DNA of 34,430 nt from JAWVFN01 sp963696625 (GCA_963696625.1 CAVOKZ010000036.1:1-34430), one strand, 5' to 3'. Positions 1-6,429 are shown, numbered from the stretch's first letter. The notes: generated from the sequence alone by a model not told the origin. Numbers and translations: made by a program.

Positions 1-206
1 GACATCGCCGGCACCTCGAGTGCGGCCGCGAGCGCCGCCATCGTGTCTGGGGACGGGTAGCGCGTTCCGCGCTCAATCGCGGAGATCTGCGCCGCGCTCG
101 TTCCCCCCTCCTTTCGCACGAAGGCTTCGTGGGAAAGCCGCTCCCGGCTCCACCCGCGGGCGTTTCTGATCTCGAGCAAGAACTCCGGGAACGGCTTGGC
201 GGCCAC
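1..206 (-). CDS. CI-like XRE helix-turn-helix repressor, 3' part cut by window edge
   Basis: Reading leftwards from a GTG at 206, the translation runs MAAKPFPEFLLEIRNARGW, then an XRE helix-turn-helix with the turn region SAAQISAIERGTRYPSPDTM, and leaves the window at position 1 without a stop. The shape (ISAIERG followed by PSPDTMAALAAAL) is typical of lambda-type/XRE repressors. It lies head to head with the Cro-like gene at 280, the usual layout of a phage immunity switch, so it is probably the lysogeny repressor. The start is unsettled: an in-frame TTG at 227 is also possible. No Shine-Dalgarno precedes the GTG, and a candidate -10 just upstream suggests a leaderless transcript. The C-terminal effector or dimerisation domain is not visible. 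Confidence 0.72.
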   Translation of the reverse strand, partial: MAAKPFPEFLLEIRNARGWSRERLSHEAFVRKEGGTSAAQISAIERGTRYPSPDTMAALAAALEVPAM

Positions 207-279
207 GCCCGTATCCAATCGTTTCAACGACGGGTTGACAACAGACCGATTGAACTGATACAAGATGTAGCGATACCGA
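207..279. promoter_or_regulatory. Divergent early/repressor promoter region of the element
   Basis: The gap between the leftward repressor and rightward Cro-like gene holds a TTGACA at 235-240, with a TACAAG 18 bases downstream (259-264) as a candidate rightward -10. On the other strand TTGTCA (241-236) overlaps the same bases, and GGATAC about 19 bases further left is a candidate leftward -10. The two promoters would therefore share their -35 bases. CGATTG half-sites with a following GATAC lie almost symmetrically on each side (211-221 on the minus strand, 247-261 on the plus strand) and are candidate operators. Promoter calls are by eye. Confidence 0.5.
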
Positions 280-501
280 ATGAGCGCATCAGCTACAGGC
301 CCGCAGACCCGCCTCGCCGAGATCATGGATGGCGAGGGTCGGAAGTGGAGCTGGCTCTCTGAAAGGACCGGAATCGCCCGGTCGACCCTCTCTCACTACG
401 GCAAGGGGCTGCACGTCCCGGATGATCACCGCCAGCTGATCGCCGCGGCACTTGAGCGGGAAGTCGCAGAGGTCTTCCCACCCAGCGAGGTCCCCGCGTG
501 A
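280..501 (+). CDS. Cro-like XRE helix-turn-helix protein
   Basis: This 73-residue protein begins MSASATGPQTRLAEIMDGEG and contains a short XRE helix-turn-helix: LSERTGIARSTLSHYGKGLH forms the recognition region, followed by a third helix VPDDHRQLIAAALEREVAEVF. Its size matches phage Cro-type regulators, which consist of the DNA-binding domain alone. It is the first gene rightward from the divergent promoter, so it would be the first early protein made and would oppose the CI-like repressor. The last bases overlap the next gene (GTGA at 498-501), so translation of the two is probably coupled. The family assignment is good; the Cro role is inferred from position. Confidence 0.75.
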   Translation: MSASATGPQTRLAEIMDGEGRKWSWLSERTGIARSTLSHYGKGLHVPDDHRQLIAAALEREVAEVFPPSEVPA

Positions 502-680
502 CCCGCGCAGTGGCCGTCGTCTGGGTCGTCTTCGGCCTCCTCTGGGCCGGGTCGGCGGTCCTCCACGCTCTCGACGGTAAGGCGACCCTCGACGTGCTCC
601 TGCGGATCGCGCTCGGGGTCCAGTCGTTTGTGATCGCCGTCTTCCTCCTCGACTACCACCGCGAGAGGAGCGCGCAGTGA
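498..680 (+). CDS. Small membrane protein, unknown function
   Basis: This protein of 60 residues starts with GTG overlapping the preceding stop by four bases. Two hydrophobic segments are visible: residues about 3-23 (AVAVVWVVFGLLWAGSAV) and about 34-51 (LLRIALGVQSFVIAVFLL), separated by a short polar loop with DGKAT, and ending in the charged tail DYHRERSAQ. It is a two-helix membrane hairpin of no family I recognise. Its place in the early operon, directly after cro, suggests an accessory or superinfection/host-membrane role, but nothing in the sequence proves that. It overlaps the next gene by four bases (GTGA). Confidence 0.6.
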   Translation: MTRAVAVVWVVFGLLWAGSAVLHALDGKATLDVLLRIALGVQSFVIAVFLLDYHRERSAQ

Positions 681-922
681 GCGAATCCCCCGTCGTGAGC
701 ATTCCGGTAGCGGGCGGCGGCCACGCCGTGGTCGATGCCGCTGACGCCCCCATCACCTCGGCATCCGTCAAGAAGAACTTCCTTTACCCGGGGATGGATT
801 CCCGGGCTAGAAATTTGCAGCAGTTCGATCCCTCCATGGAACCGGACTCGCTGCTCGAGCAACTGCGAGTTCTCGCCGCCGAGCTTCCTCCCAGCCCGGC
901 GCGTAACGAGTCGTCAGCGTGA
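677..922 (+). CDS. Hypothetical protein of the early operon
   Basis: This 81-residue, largely soluble protein starts at a GTG that overlaps the preceding stop. The N-terminal part (SPVVSIPVAGGGHAVVDAAD) looks beta-rich. The middle is NFLYPGMDSRARNLQQFD and the C-terminal 25 residues (SLLEQLRVLAAELPPSP) form a probable amphipathic helix. I recognise no family. The support for it being real is the unbroken chain of four-base start/stop overlaps on both sides, which is hard to get by chance, and codon use like that of its neighbours. Confidence 0.5.
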   Translation: MSESPVVSIPVAGGGHAVVDAADAPITSASVKKNFLYPGMDSRARNLQQFDPSMEPDSLLEQLRVLAAELPPSPARNESSA

Positions 923-1335
923 TCGACGCCACGATTGCGTCGAATGCCCAGGAGGCCGACGGCGAGCTGACCATCTGCGGAGTCGCAGACAGGCTCGTCA
1001 CTGACCTGCGGGATCGAGAGCTGAACGGCGCCGGCACCCAGGCACTGACGGCGAAGGGCATCGCGCGGCACCTGCGCGAGCCGCTGCGCCTGGTCGCTAA
1101 GCCCGCCGGCTGTCCCTCAGCCGACCTGGTCGACGCTGGCCGGACCATCGGCGATGCAGTAGCGCGGGTGCCGCGCATGCAATTGCTGTCCACCGCGGTC
1201 GAGCACGAGCTCGGCGCCGCGAAATTCACCACTCTTCTCCGCTTCGTCCCGACGCAAAGTAGTGGCGCCGCGCAGCGAGAGACTGCCGGCGCCGTGGCCA
1301 AGTCTGTCCAGGAGACCGGGCATGCACGAGCCTAA
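919..1335 (+). CDS. Hypothetical protein of the early operon
   Basis: This protein of 138 residues with a GTG start overlaps the previous stop by four bases. It is mostly predicted helical, with repeated short helices (GIARHLREPLRLVAK, DLVDAGRTIGDAVARV, AVAKSVQETGHARA) and no membrane segment or obvious catalytic motif. The phrase DLVDAGRTIGDAVARVPRMQLLSTAVEHELGAAKFTTLL could be a small helical bundle. No family is recognised. The next gene starts inside its last codons (overlap 14 bases), so it belongs to the same translationally coupled early operon. Confidence 0.5.
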   Translation: MIDATIASNAQEADGELTICGVADRLVTDLRDRELNGAGTQALTAKGIARHLREPLRLVAKPAGCPSADLVDAGRTIGDAVARVPRMQLLSTAVEHELGAAKFTTLLRFVPTQSSGAAQRETAGAVAKSVQETGHARA

Positions 1336-1654
1336 CGAGCCGACCCGCTTGATCCCGCTGCGTCGCCGTAACCAAGTTGTCGTCGCTCACGCGATCGTCG
1401 ACGGCGAGGACTTCGCTCGGCTAAATACGTCACGTTCAGTGGCGATCGACCAAGGCGCTCACCGCGTGGGTGCGCTCCGGCGCGAATACGACGAAGCTGG
1501 CGAGGAATACGACGCCGCCCTGGTTGCGACGATTTTCAGCCACGACCGGGTCGCGGACCAGCGCCTCCGGCGGTCTCGGCGGCAGCTGAACGAGGCGCAC
1601 CGGCGCTTGCTTGACGCTCGCGCCGAGCTCATCAGCCTGAGGACCGCGGCGTGA
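1322..1654 (+). CDS. Hypothetical protein, helical C-terminal half
   Basis: This protein of 110 residues starts at the ATG at 1322, inside the end of the previous gene; the frame is also open upstream but that part is a shadow. The N-terminal third (PLRRRNQVVVAHAIVDGEDFARLN) looks like a beta hairpin. From residue about 50 on, the sequence is a long charged helix, probably a coiled coil (VGALRREYDEAGEEYDAALV and RLRRSRRQLNEAHRRLLDAR). Function is unknown. It ends in a four-base overlap (GTGA) with the next small gene. Confidence 0.5.
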   Translation: MHEPNEPTRLIPLRRRNQVVVAHAIVDGEDFARLNTSRSVAIDQGAHRVGALRREYDEAGEEYDAALVATIFSHDRVADQRLRRSRRQLNEAHRRLLDARAELISLRTAA

Positions 1655-1740
1655 ACGCGGTCGACGTCATGGGCTTGTGCTTGATCATGGCTGGCATCGC
1701 CGGAGTCGCGCTGGTCTACCGCCGGGAGCGACCGCGCTGA
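1651..1740 (+). CDS. 29-residue single-helix membrane peptide
   Basis: A GTG at 1651 overlapping the previous stop opens a 29-codon frame that ends with TGA at 1738-1740, and the next gene's ATG uses the last base of that stop (TGATG). The product is MNAVDVMGLCLIMAGIAGV followed by ALVYRRERPR. It has one hydrophobic helix and a positively charged tail, which suggests a membrane peptide with the tail inside. It is very short, so confidence rests on the exact overlaps on both sides. No family is recognised; very small membrane proteins are common in phage early operons. Confidence 0.45.
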   Translation: MNAVDVMGLCLIMAGIAGVALVYRRERPR

Positions 1741-1931
1741 TGAAGCTCGCCAGCATCCGCCCAGGCGACATCATCGAAGCCGACGTGCGCGGCCTGCGCT
1801 TCTTCGCCCGCGTCGAGGACGAACCCAACGGCCAGGTTCAGGTCGAGCCGCTCACCAGCCGTGTCAGCTACCGGCTCCTGAAGCCGCGCCAGGTCGTCGG
1901 CCACTACCGCAGGTCGGCGGGCAGCCGATGA
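1740..1931 (+). CDS. Small hypothetical protein, SH3-like beta-barrel possible
   Basis: This 63-residue protein starts at ATG 1740, sharing a base with the upstream stop. The sequence MKLASIRPGDIIEADVRGLR then FFARVEDEPNGQVQVEPL reads as a run of short beta strands like a small SH3-type or KOW-like barrel, and the tail (SYRLLKPRQVVGHYRRSAG) is basic. I do not recognise the family, and the fold guess is an inference from the strand pattern. It overlaps the nuclease gene that follows by four bases (GATGAG at its end), which places it in the same operon as the recombination genes. Confidence 0.5.
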   Translation: MKLASIRPGDIIEADVRGLRFFARVEDEPNGQVQVEPLTSRVSYRLLKPRQVVGHYRRSAGSR

Positions 1932-2959
1932 GCACAGCGACTACACCAAGCGACGTCTACGGTTTCGAAGGACTCCCGGACCTGCTCGAGCCGGACAAGC
2001 GCAACCTGCTCGACCTCTCCGACGAGCGCTTCGCGGAGTTCGACATGCGTGAGGAGGAGGGGAGAGGCGCCGTTGGCCGGATCACCGACGAGCTAACCGG
2101 CCGGCGACACCTCTCCAACAACTCCATCTCGACGCTGCTCTCCTGCCCGCAGAAGTACGGGTTCAGCTACGACTCGCGCATCGAGCCGGTCTCGAAGGGC
2201 CTACCGCTCAAGATGGGGAGCGCCTTCCAGAAGGGCATCGAGGAGGGCGACGCGACGGTCGCGATCGACACCTTCATCAAGGGGGACGGTCCGATCCTCT
2301 CCCAGGCCGACGAGGACAAGCGGCGGATCAACGCCACCATCTGCGGCGCCGCGGCGAAGGCTTACCTCGATCAGTTCGGCACCCCCGAGTCTGAGATCCG
2401 CGAGTTCGGCTTCCGCGTCCAGCTGCGCAACCCGTGGACCGGCGCTTACTCGCGCACCTTCGACTTGCTCGGCTTCCTCGACGCCCTCGATCGCGACGAG
2501 AGCGGTCACCTGGTCAACGTCGAGAACAAGTTCGTGGGCCAGATCGCGCCGGTCCAGGTCCGCAAGCTGCCGCTCGATCGACAGATCGCCCTCGGCTGCT
2601 ACGGCGTCTGGCGTGTGCTTGGTGAAGAGGTGACGAAGGTCCGTTACCGCTTCATCCGCAAGCCCTCCATCAAGCAGAAGCAGGGCGAGAGCGTCGACGA
2701 GTTCTGCGCGCGCGTTCGCGCTGACTACGAGGAGCGGCCCGACTTCTACATCAAGCCCGAGGACTTCACGCGCGCCGCAAGCGACTTGGTCCGCACCGAG
2801 GCCGAACTCTGGGAGTGGGCCGACAAGGTGCGCCGCGCCGAGAAGCGCCGGCTGTGGGACCGCAACACCTCCATGTGCCACGAGTACGGCGGCTGCGCCT
2901 TCCTCCCGATCTGCGTCGGCGACCCCGACGCCATGTCTCTCTACCAACGAAAGGACTGA
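1928..2959 (+). CDS. Fe-S PD-(D/E)XK (Cas4/AddB-like) exonuclease
   Basis: This 343-residue protein looks like a PD-(D/E)XK family nuclease with an iron-sulphur cluster. Visible elements in order: Cys73 in LLSCPQKY (first cluster ligand); the conserved MGSAFQKGIE near 97-106; Asp185 in GFLDALD; the VENKF pair Glu199/Lys201; Gln219 in DRQIALG (the QhXXY-like helix); and the C-terminal cluster cysteines 317, 323 and 329. This four-cysteine layout is that of Cas4 and AddB. In phages such nucleases act with annealing/recombinase proteins to make single-stranded ends, which fits the Sak4-type ATPase and ssDNA-binding genes just downstream. Start ATG overlaps the previous stop. The fold assignment is confident; polarity of digestion cannot be read from sequence. 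Confidence 0.85.
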   Translation: MSTATTPSDVYGFEGLPDLLEPDKRNLLDLSDERFAEFDMREEEGRGAVGRITDELTGRRHLSNNSISTLLSCPQKYGFSYDSRIEPVSKGLPLKMGSAFQKGIEEGDATVAIDTFIKGDGPILSQADEDKRRINATICGAAAKAYLDQFGTPESEIREFGFRVQLRNPWTGAYSRTFDLLGFLDALDRDESGHLVNVENKFVGQIAPVQVRKLPLDRQIALGCYGVWRVLGEEVTKVRYRFIRKPSIKQKQGESVDEFCARVRADYEERPDFYIKPEDFTRAASDLVRTEAELWEWADKVRRAEKRRLWDRNTSMCHEYGGCAFLPICVGDPDAMSLYQRKD

Positions 2960-2965
2960 CCAACA

Positions 2966-3754
2966 GTGCTACTGCCAACAGAGAAAACGGCACCGTCGCT
3001 GCGCCCGGACCGGGCCAAGACGTTGCTTTACGGACCGCCCAAGGTCGGCAAGTCGACCCTGGCGAGCCGCCTCAACCCCGACCGCTCGATCTTCATCTCG
3101 ACCGAGCCAGGTCTCGACGGCCTCGAGGTGTTCAAGGTCGACGTCCGCGACTGGGCGACCTTCCGCAAGGTCGGCGCCGAGCTCGCCGAGGGGAAGCACG
3201 AATTCACCACGGTGGTGATCGACACGGTCGACGAGCTACACAAGTTCTGCTCCGAGGACGTGTGCAAGAAGCTCGACATCACGCACCCGAGCGACCTCGA
3301 GTACGGCAAGGGCTGGAAGGCCGTCGCCGACGAGTTCTCGCTGCGGATCGGCAAGCTCACGTCGCTCGGCGGCGTCGTCTTGGTCTCCCACTCGAAAGAG
3401 GTCGAGATCAAGCGCCGCGTCGGGTCGGTGACCAAGTCGGTGCCGAACATCACCGGCGCGTCGCGCGAGTGGATGCTCGGCTTCGTCGACTACATCCTGT
3501 TCGCCGACGTCGAGCAGACCTCGGAGGGCGAAAAGCGGATGATCCGCACCGCGCTCGCCGAGGGGTACGAGGCCGGTGGCCGCGGCATCCAGCTGCCGGA
3601 TCCGCTCGAGCTCGACGGCGACGTCGTCCGCGAGGCGATGGAGGAGGCCACGACCAAGCTGCAGGAACAGGCGCGGTCGAACGGCCAGACACCCAAGGCG
3701 AAGCCTGCGGCGAAGAAGCCGGCAGCCAAGCCGAAGGCGGAGGCGGCCGCATGA
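2966..3754 (+). CDS. Sak4-like / AAA_24 phage recombination ATPase
   Basis: This 262-residue RecA-fold ATPase has Walker A GPPKVGKST at residues 23-31, Walker B VVIDT at about 83-87, and a sensor-like VVLVSHSKEVEI segment. This is the architecture of the phage Sak4 group (single-strand annealing/recombination ATPases, also annotated as AAA_24 nucleotide-binding proteins). The last 35 residues are a lysine/alanine-rich tail (KAKPAAKKPAAKPKAEAAA), probably unstructured and able to bind DNA. It starts with GTG six bases after the nuclease stop and overlaps the DUF669-like gene by four bases, so exonuclease, ATPase and ssDNA-binding protein are one unit. A RadA/RecA-type role is the alternative. 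Confidence 0.82.
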   Translation: MLLPTEKTAPSLRPDRAKTLLYGPPKVGKSTLASRLNPDRSIFISTEPGLDGLEVFKVDVRDWATFRKVGAELAEGKHEFTTVVIDTVDELHKFCSEDVCKKLDITHPSDLEYGKGWKAVADEFSLRIGKLTSLGGVVLVSHSKEVEIKRRVGSVTKSVPNITGASREWMLGFVDYILFADVEQTSEGEKRMIRTALAEGYEAGGRGIQLPDPLELDGDVVREAMEEATTKLQEQARSNGQTPKAKPAAKKPAAKPKAEAAA

Positions 3755-4233
3755 CCGAGACACGCGATCGCCTCAACTCCGCGCAGGAGGATTGGAACAA
3801 CGCCGAGCCTCACACCGGCGGTGGCGGTTTGCCACCCGACGGCGTCTACCAGGCCAAGATCGCCCGGTTCGACCTGGTCGAGTCCGAGTTCAACGGTCAC
3901 CTGCAGCTGCAGACCGAGATGGAGATCGACACCGGCGACCACGCCGGTCGCGCGGCTTCCACCTGGCACGACCTCGAGGACCCGGAGCGATTCCAGTACC
4001 TCAAAGGCCACCTGCAGGTCCTCGGCCTGGATACAGACGCGGCGCTCGGTGACATCGAGGAGACCGTCGCCCCGGCGCTTGACGCCATAGTCGAGATCCG
4101 GATCAAGACCAAGCGCGGTGATCAGCGCGACTACACCAACGTCTACGTCAACAAGTTGTTGCAGTCGGGCAACGCGCAGCGTCCGGCCCCACAGCAGGCC
4201 AGCACCGACGGCGACGAGGACATCGACTTCTAG
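3751..4233 (+). CDS. DUF669-like phage ssDNA-binding protein
   Basis: This 160-residue protein starts at ATG 3751, which overlaps the previous stop (ATGA); the longer open frame upstream is a shadow. The sequence LPPDGVYQAKIARFDLVES and LQLQTEMEIDTGDHAGR, followed by YLKGHLQVLGLD, is the beta-barrel pattern I associate with DUF669-type phage proteins. The linker is rich in Gln/Pro/Ala and ends in the acidic tip GDEDIDF, much like the acidic-aromatic tails of single-strand binding proteins that dock partner enzymes. Together with the nuclease and Sak4-like ATPase it completes a typical phage recombination set. ssDNA binding is inferred from family and tail. Confidence 0.75.
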   Translation: MTETRDRLNSAQEDWNNAEPHTGGGGLPPDGVYQAKIARFDLVESEFNGHLQLQTEMEIDTGDHAGRAASTWHDLEDPERFQYLKGHLQVLGLDTDAALGDIEETVAPALDAIVEIRIKTKRGDQRDYTNVYVNKLLQSGNAQRPAPQQASTDGDEDIDF

Positions 4234-4235
4234 TC

Positions 4236-4658
4236 GTGCCCCCGTCGCTCCCCCTCAAGCCCTCGGCGCAGCGCGTGTTGAACCGCCTGCGCCGAGGGCC
4301 TGCCACGACTTCGCAGCTGCTTGAGGCCGGATGCGGCACGCGCTACAGCGCTCGCATCCTCGAGCTCCGCAACCTCGGCTACGACATCGAGTCGAAGCGA
4401 GTCCGCCAGGGCTCGTTCCTCTACACCCTTCGAGAGGACCCCGCCGGATCCGGCGCCGCTATCCCTGCCAGTGGCGCCGGGTCGGGCGGGTCCTCGACCC
4501 GCGAAACAGACGGCGCCCCGTCGGAGCTTGGGAGGTCTGGGCCCGCGGAGTCTCCTAGCGACTCCAATGGCCCAGCCGACTCCGGCGGGGCACTGTTTCC
4601 GATTGAAGACTTCCAGTCTCCACGGCGGCACGACTGCCTCGAGGAAGACGCAGCATGA
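4236..4658 (+). CDS. Winged helix-turn-helix protein with disordered tail
   Basis: This 140-residue protein has a GTG start. Residues about 8-65 form a winged helix: SAQRVLNRLRRGPATTSQLL, then GCGTRYSARILELRNLGYDI and the wing ESKRVRQGSFLYTLRED. This matches the phage helix-turn-helix family seen beside replication genes. The C-terminal half is Gly/Ser/Pro-rich (GAGSGGSSTRETDGAP...) and likely disordered, ending with an acidic DCLEEDAA. It follows the recombination genes by two bases and overlaps the HNH gene by four, so it is part of the same operon. It may regulate early transcription or assist replication; the sequence does not decide. Confidence 0.65.
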   Translation: MPPSLPLKPSAQRVLNRLRRGPATTSQLLEAGCGTRYSARILELRNLGYDIESKRVRQGSFLYTLREDPAGSGAAIPASGAGSGGSSTRETDGAPSELGRSGPAESPSDSNGPADSGGALFPIEDFQSPRRHDCLEEDAA

Positions 4659-5077
4659 GAACGAGAACACCCATCGAGTTCCGGTTGATCGACAAGATCG
4701 ACTTCACCCAAGGCGAATGCTGGGTCTGGATTGGTGCTGGCCATACGAACGGCTACGGCACGGTCCACCTCGATGGACGAACCCAGCTGGCGCACCGTGT
4801 CGTCTTCGAGCTCTTGCAGGGTCCGATCCCCGACGATCACGAGCTCGACCACACCTGCGAACGCCGCGATTGTGTGAACCCCGCGCACCTTGAGGCCGTC
4901 ACCCATCGCACCAACACACTCCGCGGAAAGACCTTGCCGGCTGTCAACGCCGTCAAGACCAGCTGCGTTCACGGGCACCCATTCACCGTGGAGAACACGA
5001 TCCGACGCAAGCATCGGGGCCGCGTTATCCGTGAATGCCGGACCTGTACCAACGCTCGGAAGCGAGTGGCGGCCTGA
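4655..5077 (+). CDS. HNH endonuclease (HNH_3 type)
   Basis: This 140-residue protein has a clear HNH nuclease core. AHRVVFELLQGPIPDDHELD leads to His66 in LDHTC, then the CVNPAHLEAVT segment with Asn75 and His78, and RTN further on. This order (AHR...G.i...DH.C....CvNP.HLe.vT) is the HNH_3 family, which in phages includes homing-type endonucleases. Cysteines 68 and 73, and 104 plus CRTC at 128-131, could bind structural zinc. It sits inside the early operon and overlaps neighbours at both ends, so it is either a phage nuclease with a role in DNA metabolism or a stand-alone homing enzyme; intron or intein context is not visible. Confidence 0.85.
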   Translation: MRTRTPIEFRLIDKIDFTQGECWVWIGAGHTNGYGTVHLDGRTQLAHRVVFELLQGPIPDDHELDHTCERRDCVNPAHLEAVTHRTNTLRGKTLPAVNAVKTSCVHGHPFTVENTIRRKHRGRVIRECRTCTNARKRVAA

Positions 5078-5496
5078 TGGCGCCCACGCGCGAGTCGACG
5101 AGGGAGTGGGACCGCTTCATGATCAGCGTCGAGATCGGCAACAACCGCAAGCTCTCGCGACTGCCCGCGGCCCAGCGCTGGGTCTACGTCGCCGGCGTCC
5201 TAGCGATCGCCGCCAAGTCCCCGATCCGTGGGGCCTTGATGATCCCGCCGGCGGAGCGGGCGACGATCGCCGACGTCGCCAACCAGGCTGGCGTCACCAG
5301 GACCGCAGCCCGAAACACCCTTGAGCGCCTTCGCAAACTCGGGATGATCGAGTCCTCTGAGGAACTCGGCGGGATCGAGGTTGTCCACGACTGGCGGGTC
5401 TACAACCCCGGGCCTCCGGCCCGGAGCACCGAGGGGGAGCGACTCCGAAAAGCATCCCAGCGGGCCCGCGAAGCCCTCGTCGGGAGGGCCGCGTGA
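5077..5496 (+). CDS. Winged-helix replication initiation-like protein
   Basis: This protein of 139 residues starts at the ATG whose first base is the last base of the preceding stop (TGATG, 5075-5079). Residues 15-50 (MISVEIGNNRKLSRLPAAQR, WVYVAGVLAIAAKSP) resemble the N-terminal winged helix of phage replisome organisers/DnaD-like initiators. The second half has ATIADVANQAGVTRTAARNT and LERLRKLGMIE, a clear helix-turn-helix with a wing. The tail is basic. Placed just before a repeat-rich gap and a DnaA domain-I-like gene, it is a candidate replication initiator that binds the local repeats. The exact family is not certain. Confidence 0.62.
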   Translation: MAPTRESTREWDRFMISVEIGNNRKLSRLPAAQRWVYVAGVLAIAAKSPIRGALMIPPAERATIADVANQAGVTRTAARNTLERLRKLGMIESSEELGGIEVVHDWRVYNPGPPARSTEGERLRKASQRAREALVGRAA

Positions 5497-5638
5497 TGTC
5501 CCACCTTGTCCCACACCGCTTCGCGAGAAGTAGAAGGGAAGTAGAAGGGAAGGGAAGTAGTGGTTCACCAAGGGTTAGGTCTCTAGGGAAGTATTCGTCG
5601 ACGACCAACGTGGAGGGTTCACCAACGGGGAGGGGACG
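5497..5638. repeat. Repeat-rich gap, candidate replication origin of the element
   Basis: This 142-base non-coding gap sits between the winged-helix initiator-like gene and the DnaA domain-I-like gene, in an operon where nearly all other genes overlap. It holds TGTCCCAC twice (5497-5504 and 5507-5514, 10 bases apart). It also has AGGGAAGTA-type units at 5536, 5552 and 5586 with an extra GAAGTAG at 5527, and GGTTCACCAA twice (5562-5571 and 5616-5625). The stretch 5526-5560 is almost purely purine on the plus strand. Iterons plus strand asymmetry beside initiator genes suggest an origin, but no AT-rich unwinding region is obvious. A regulatory region for the downstream genes is the alternative. 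Confidence 0.45.
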
Positions 5639-6100
5639 ATGAGCAGCAGCGGTCCCCGAACTTCGATCTCACCTCCGGATCCAGTGGAGGTTGCAGTCAA
5701 ACGACTTCAGGGCTCAGGGCTCTCGGAGGATCACCTCAGGTGGGGGGCTCGGCTGGCGGCCGCGAAGGGTCTCCCGCTCAGGGATTCCATCGTGCTTCGA
5801 GAGGCCGGCGGGCGGGCGGAGATCGACACCGAGCGGGCGCGCGACGCGTGGGCTGCGTGCCGCGGTCCGCTCGAGGAGGTCTTGCCCGATTCGACCTACC
5901 GGCTCTGGGTGGAACCGCTGCAGGTGATTGGCGAGCACGAGAACCGTCTGGTGCTCGCTGGCCCACGACAGGTTCACGTCTGGGTCGAGCGCCGCTACCC
6001 GGATCTTCTGAACCGAACCGTTGCCACCGAGACCGACTTCGACGGCATCCGCTTCGCCCGGATCTTCCTCGAGGAACCGCCCCGGGAGCTCGCCGCGTGA
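5639..6100 (+). CDS. Stand-alone DnaA domain I-like protein
   Basis: This 153-residue protein starts with ATG 5639. Residues about 70-127 look like the N-terminal domain of the replication initiator DnaA: AWAACRGPLEEVLPDSTYRL, then WVEPLQVIGEHENRLVLAGP and VHVWVERRYPDLLNRTV. That is the W...L......Y..W..PL......L.L..P......ie..Y...L pattern of DnaA domain I. There is no AAA+ ATPase or DnaA-box-binding domain. Residues 1-65 form a separate, unrecognised region with helical PVEVAVKRLQGSGLSEDHLR. In DnaA, domain I binds DnaB helicase and other partners, so this protein may recruit host helicase or interfere with host DnaA. It follows the repeat-rich gap and overlaps the mIHF-like gene by four bases. 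Confidence 0.7.
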   Translation: MSSSGPRTSISPPDPVEVAVKRLQGSGLSEDHLRWGARLAAAKGLPLRDSIVLREAGGRAEIDTERARDAWAACRGPLEEVLPDSTYRLWVEPLQVIGEHENRLVLAGPRQVHVWVERRYPDLLNRTVATETDFDGIRFARIFLEEPPRELAA

Positions 6101-6429
6101 CCGTCGAAACCACCGTCGGCGCCGCGCCTCCGCGCAGCCTCGACCAACGCATGGAGGCGCTGCGATGGGCCAACACCGTGCGCACACGCCGGGCCGATCT
6201 GAAGCGAGACATCAAGGCCGGTACGCAGGCTCCGCTTCCGCTCATCGCGAAGGAACCGCCGGACTGGCTCGAGACGATGAAGGTCTACGACCTCCTCATG
6301 GCGATGCCGAAGATCGGCCGGGTGAAGGCCACGCGGGTTCTGAATCGCTGCCGGATCTCGCCGAGCAAGACGATCGCCGGCATCTCGCGGCGCCAGCGCC
6401 TCGAGCTGGTGCGGGAGCTGCGCAGGTAG
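6097..6429 (+). CDS. Actinobacterial integration host factor (mIHF) homologue
   Basis: This 110-residue protein starts at GTG 6097, overlapping the previous stop; longer upstream reading is a shadow. It has the hallmarks of mIHF: the N-terminal helix RTRRADLKRDIKAG, then KVYDLLMAMPKIGRVKATRV and CRISPSKTIAGISRRQRLEL, which form the S13-like helix-two-turn-helix DNA-binding region. mIHF bends DNA and is required for integrase action in mycobacteriophage L5, and it also compacts the nucleoid. A copy carried by the element itself could serve its own replication or its site-specific recombination. The closest style is Thermoleophilia, which supports the taxonomic guess. Start and family are confident. 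Confidence 0.85.
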   Translation: MTVETTVGAAPPRSLDQRMEALRWANTVRTRRADLKRDIKAGTQAPLPLIAKEPPDWLETMKVYDLLMAMPKIGRVKATRVLNRCRISPSKTIAGISRRQRLELVRELRR

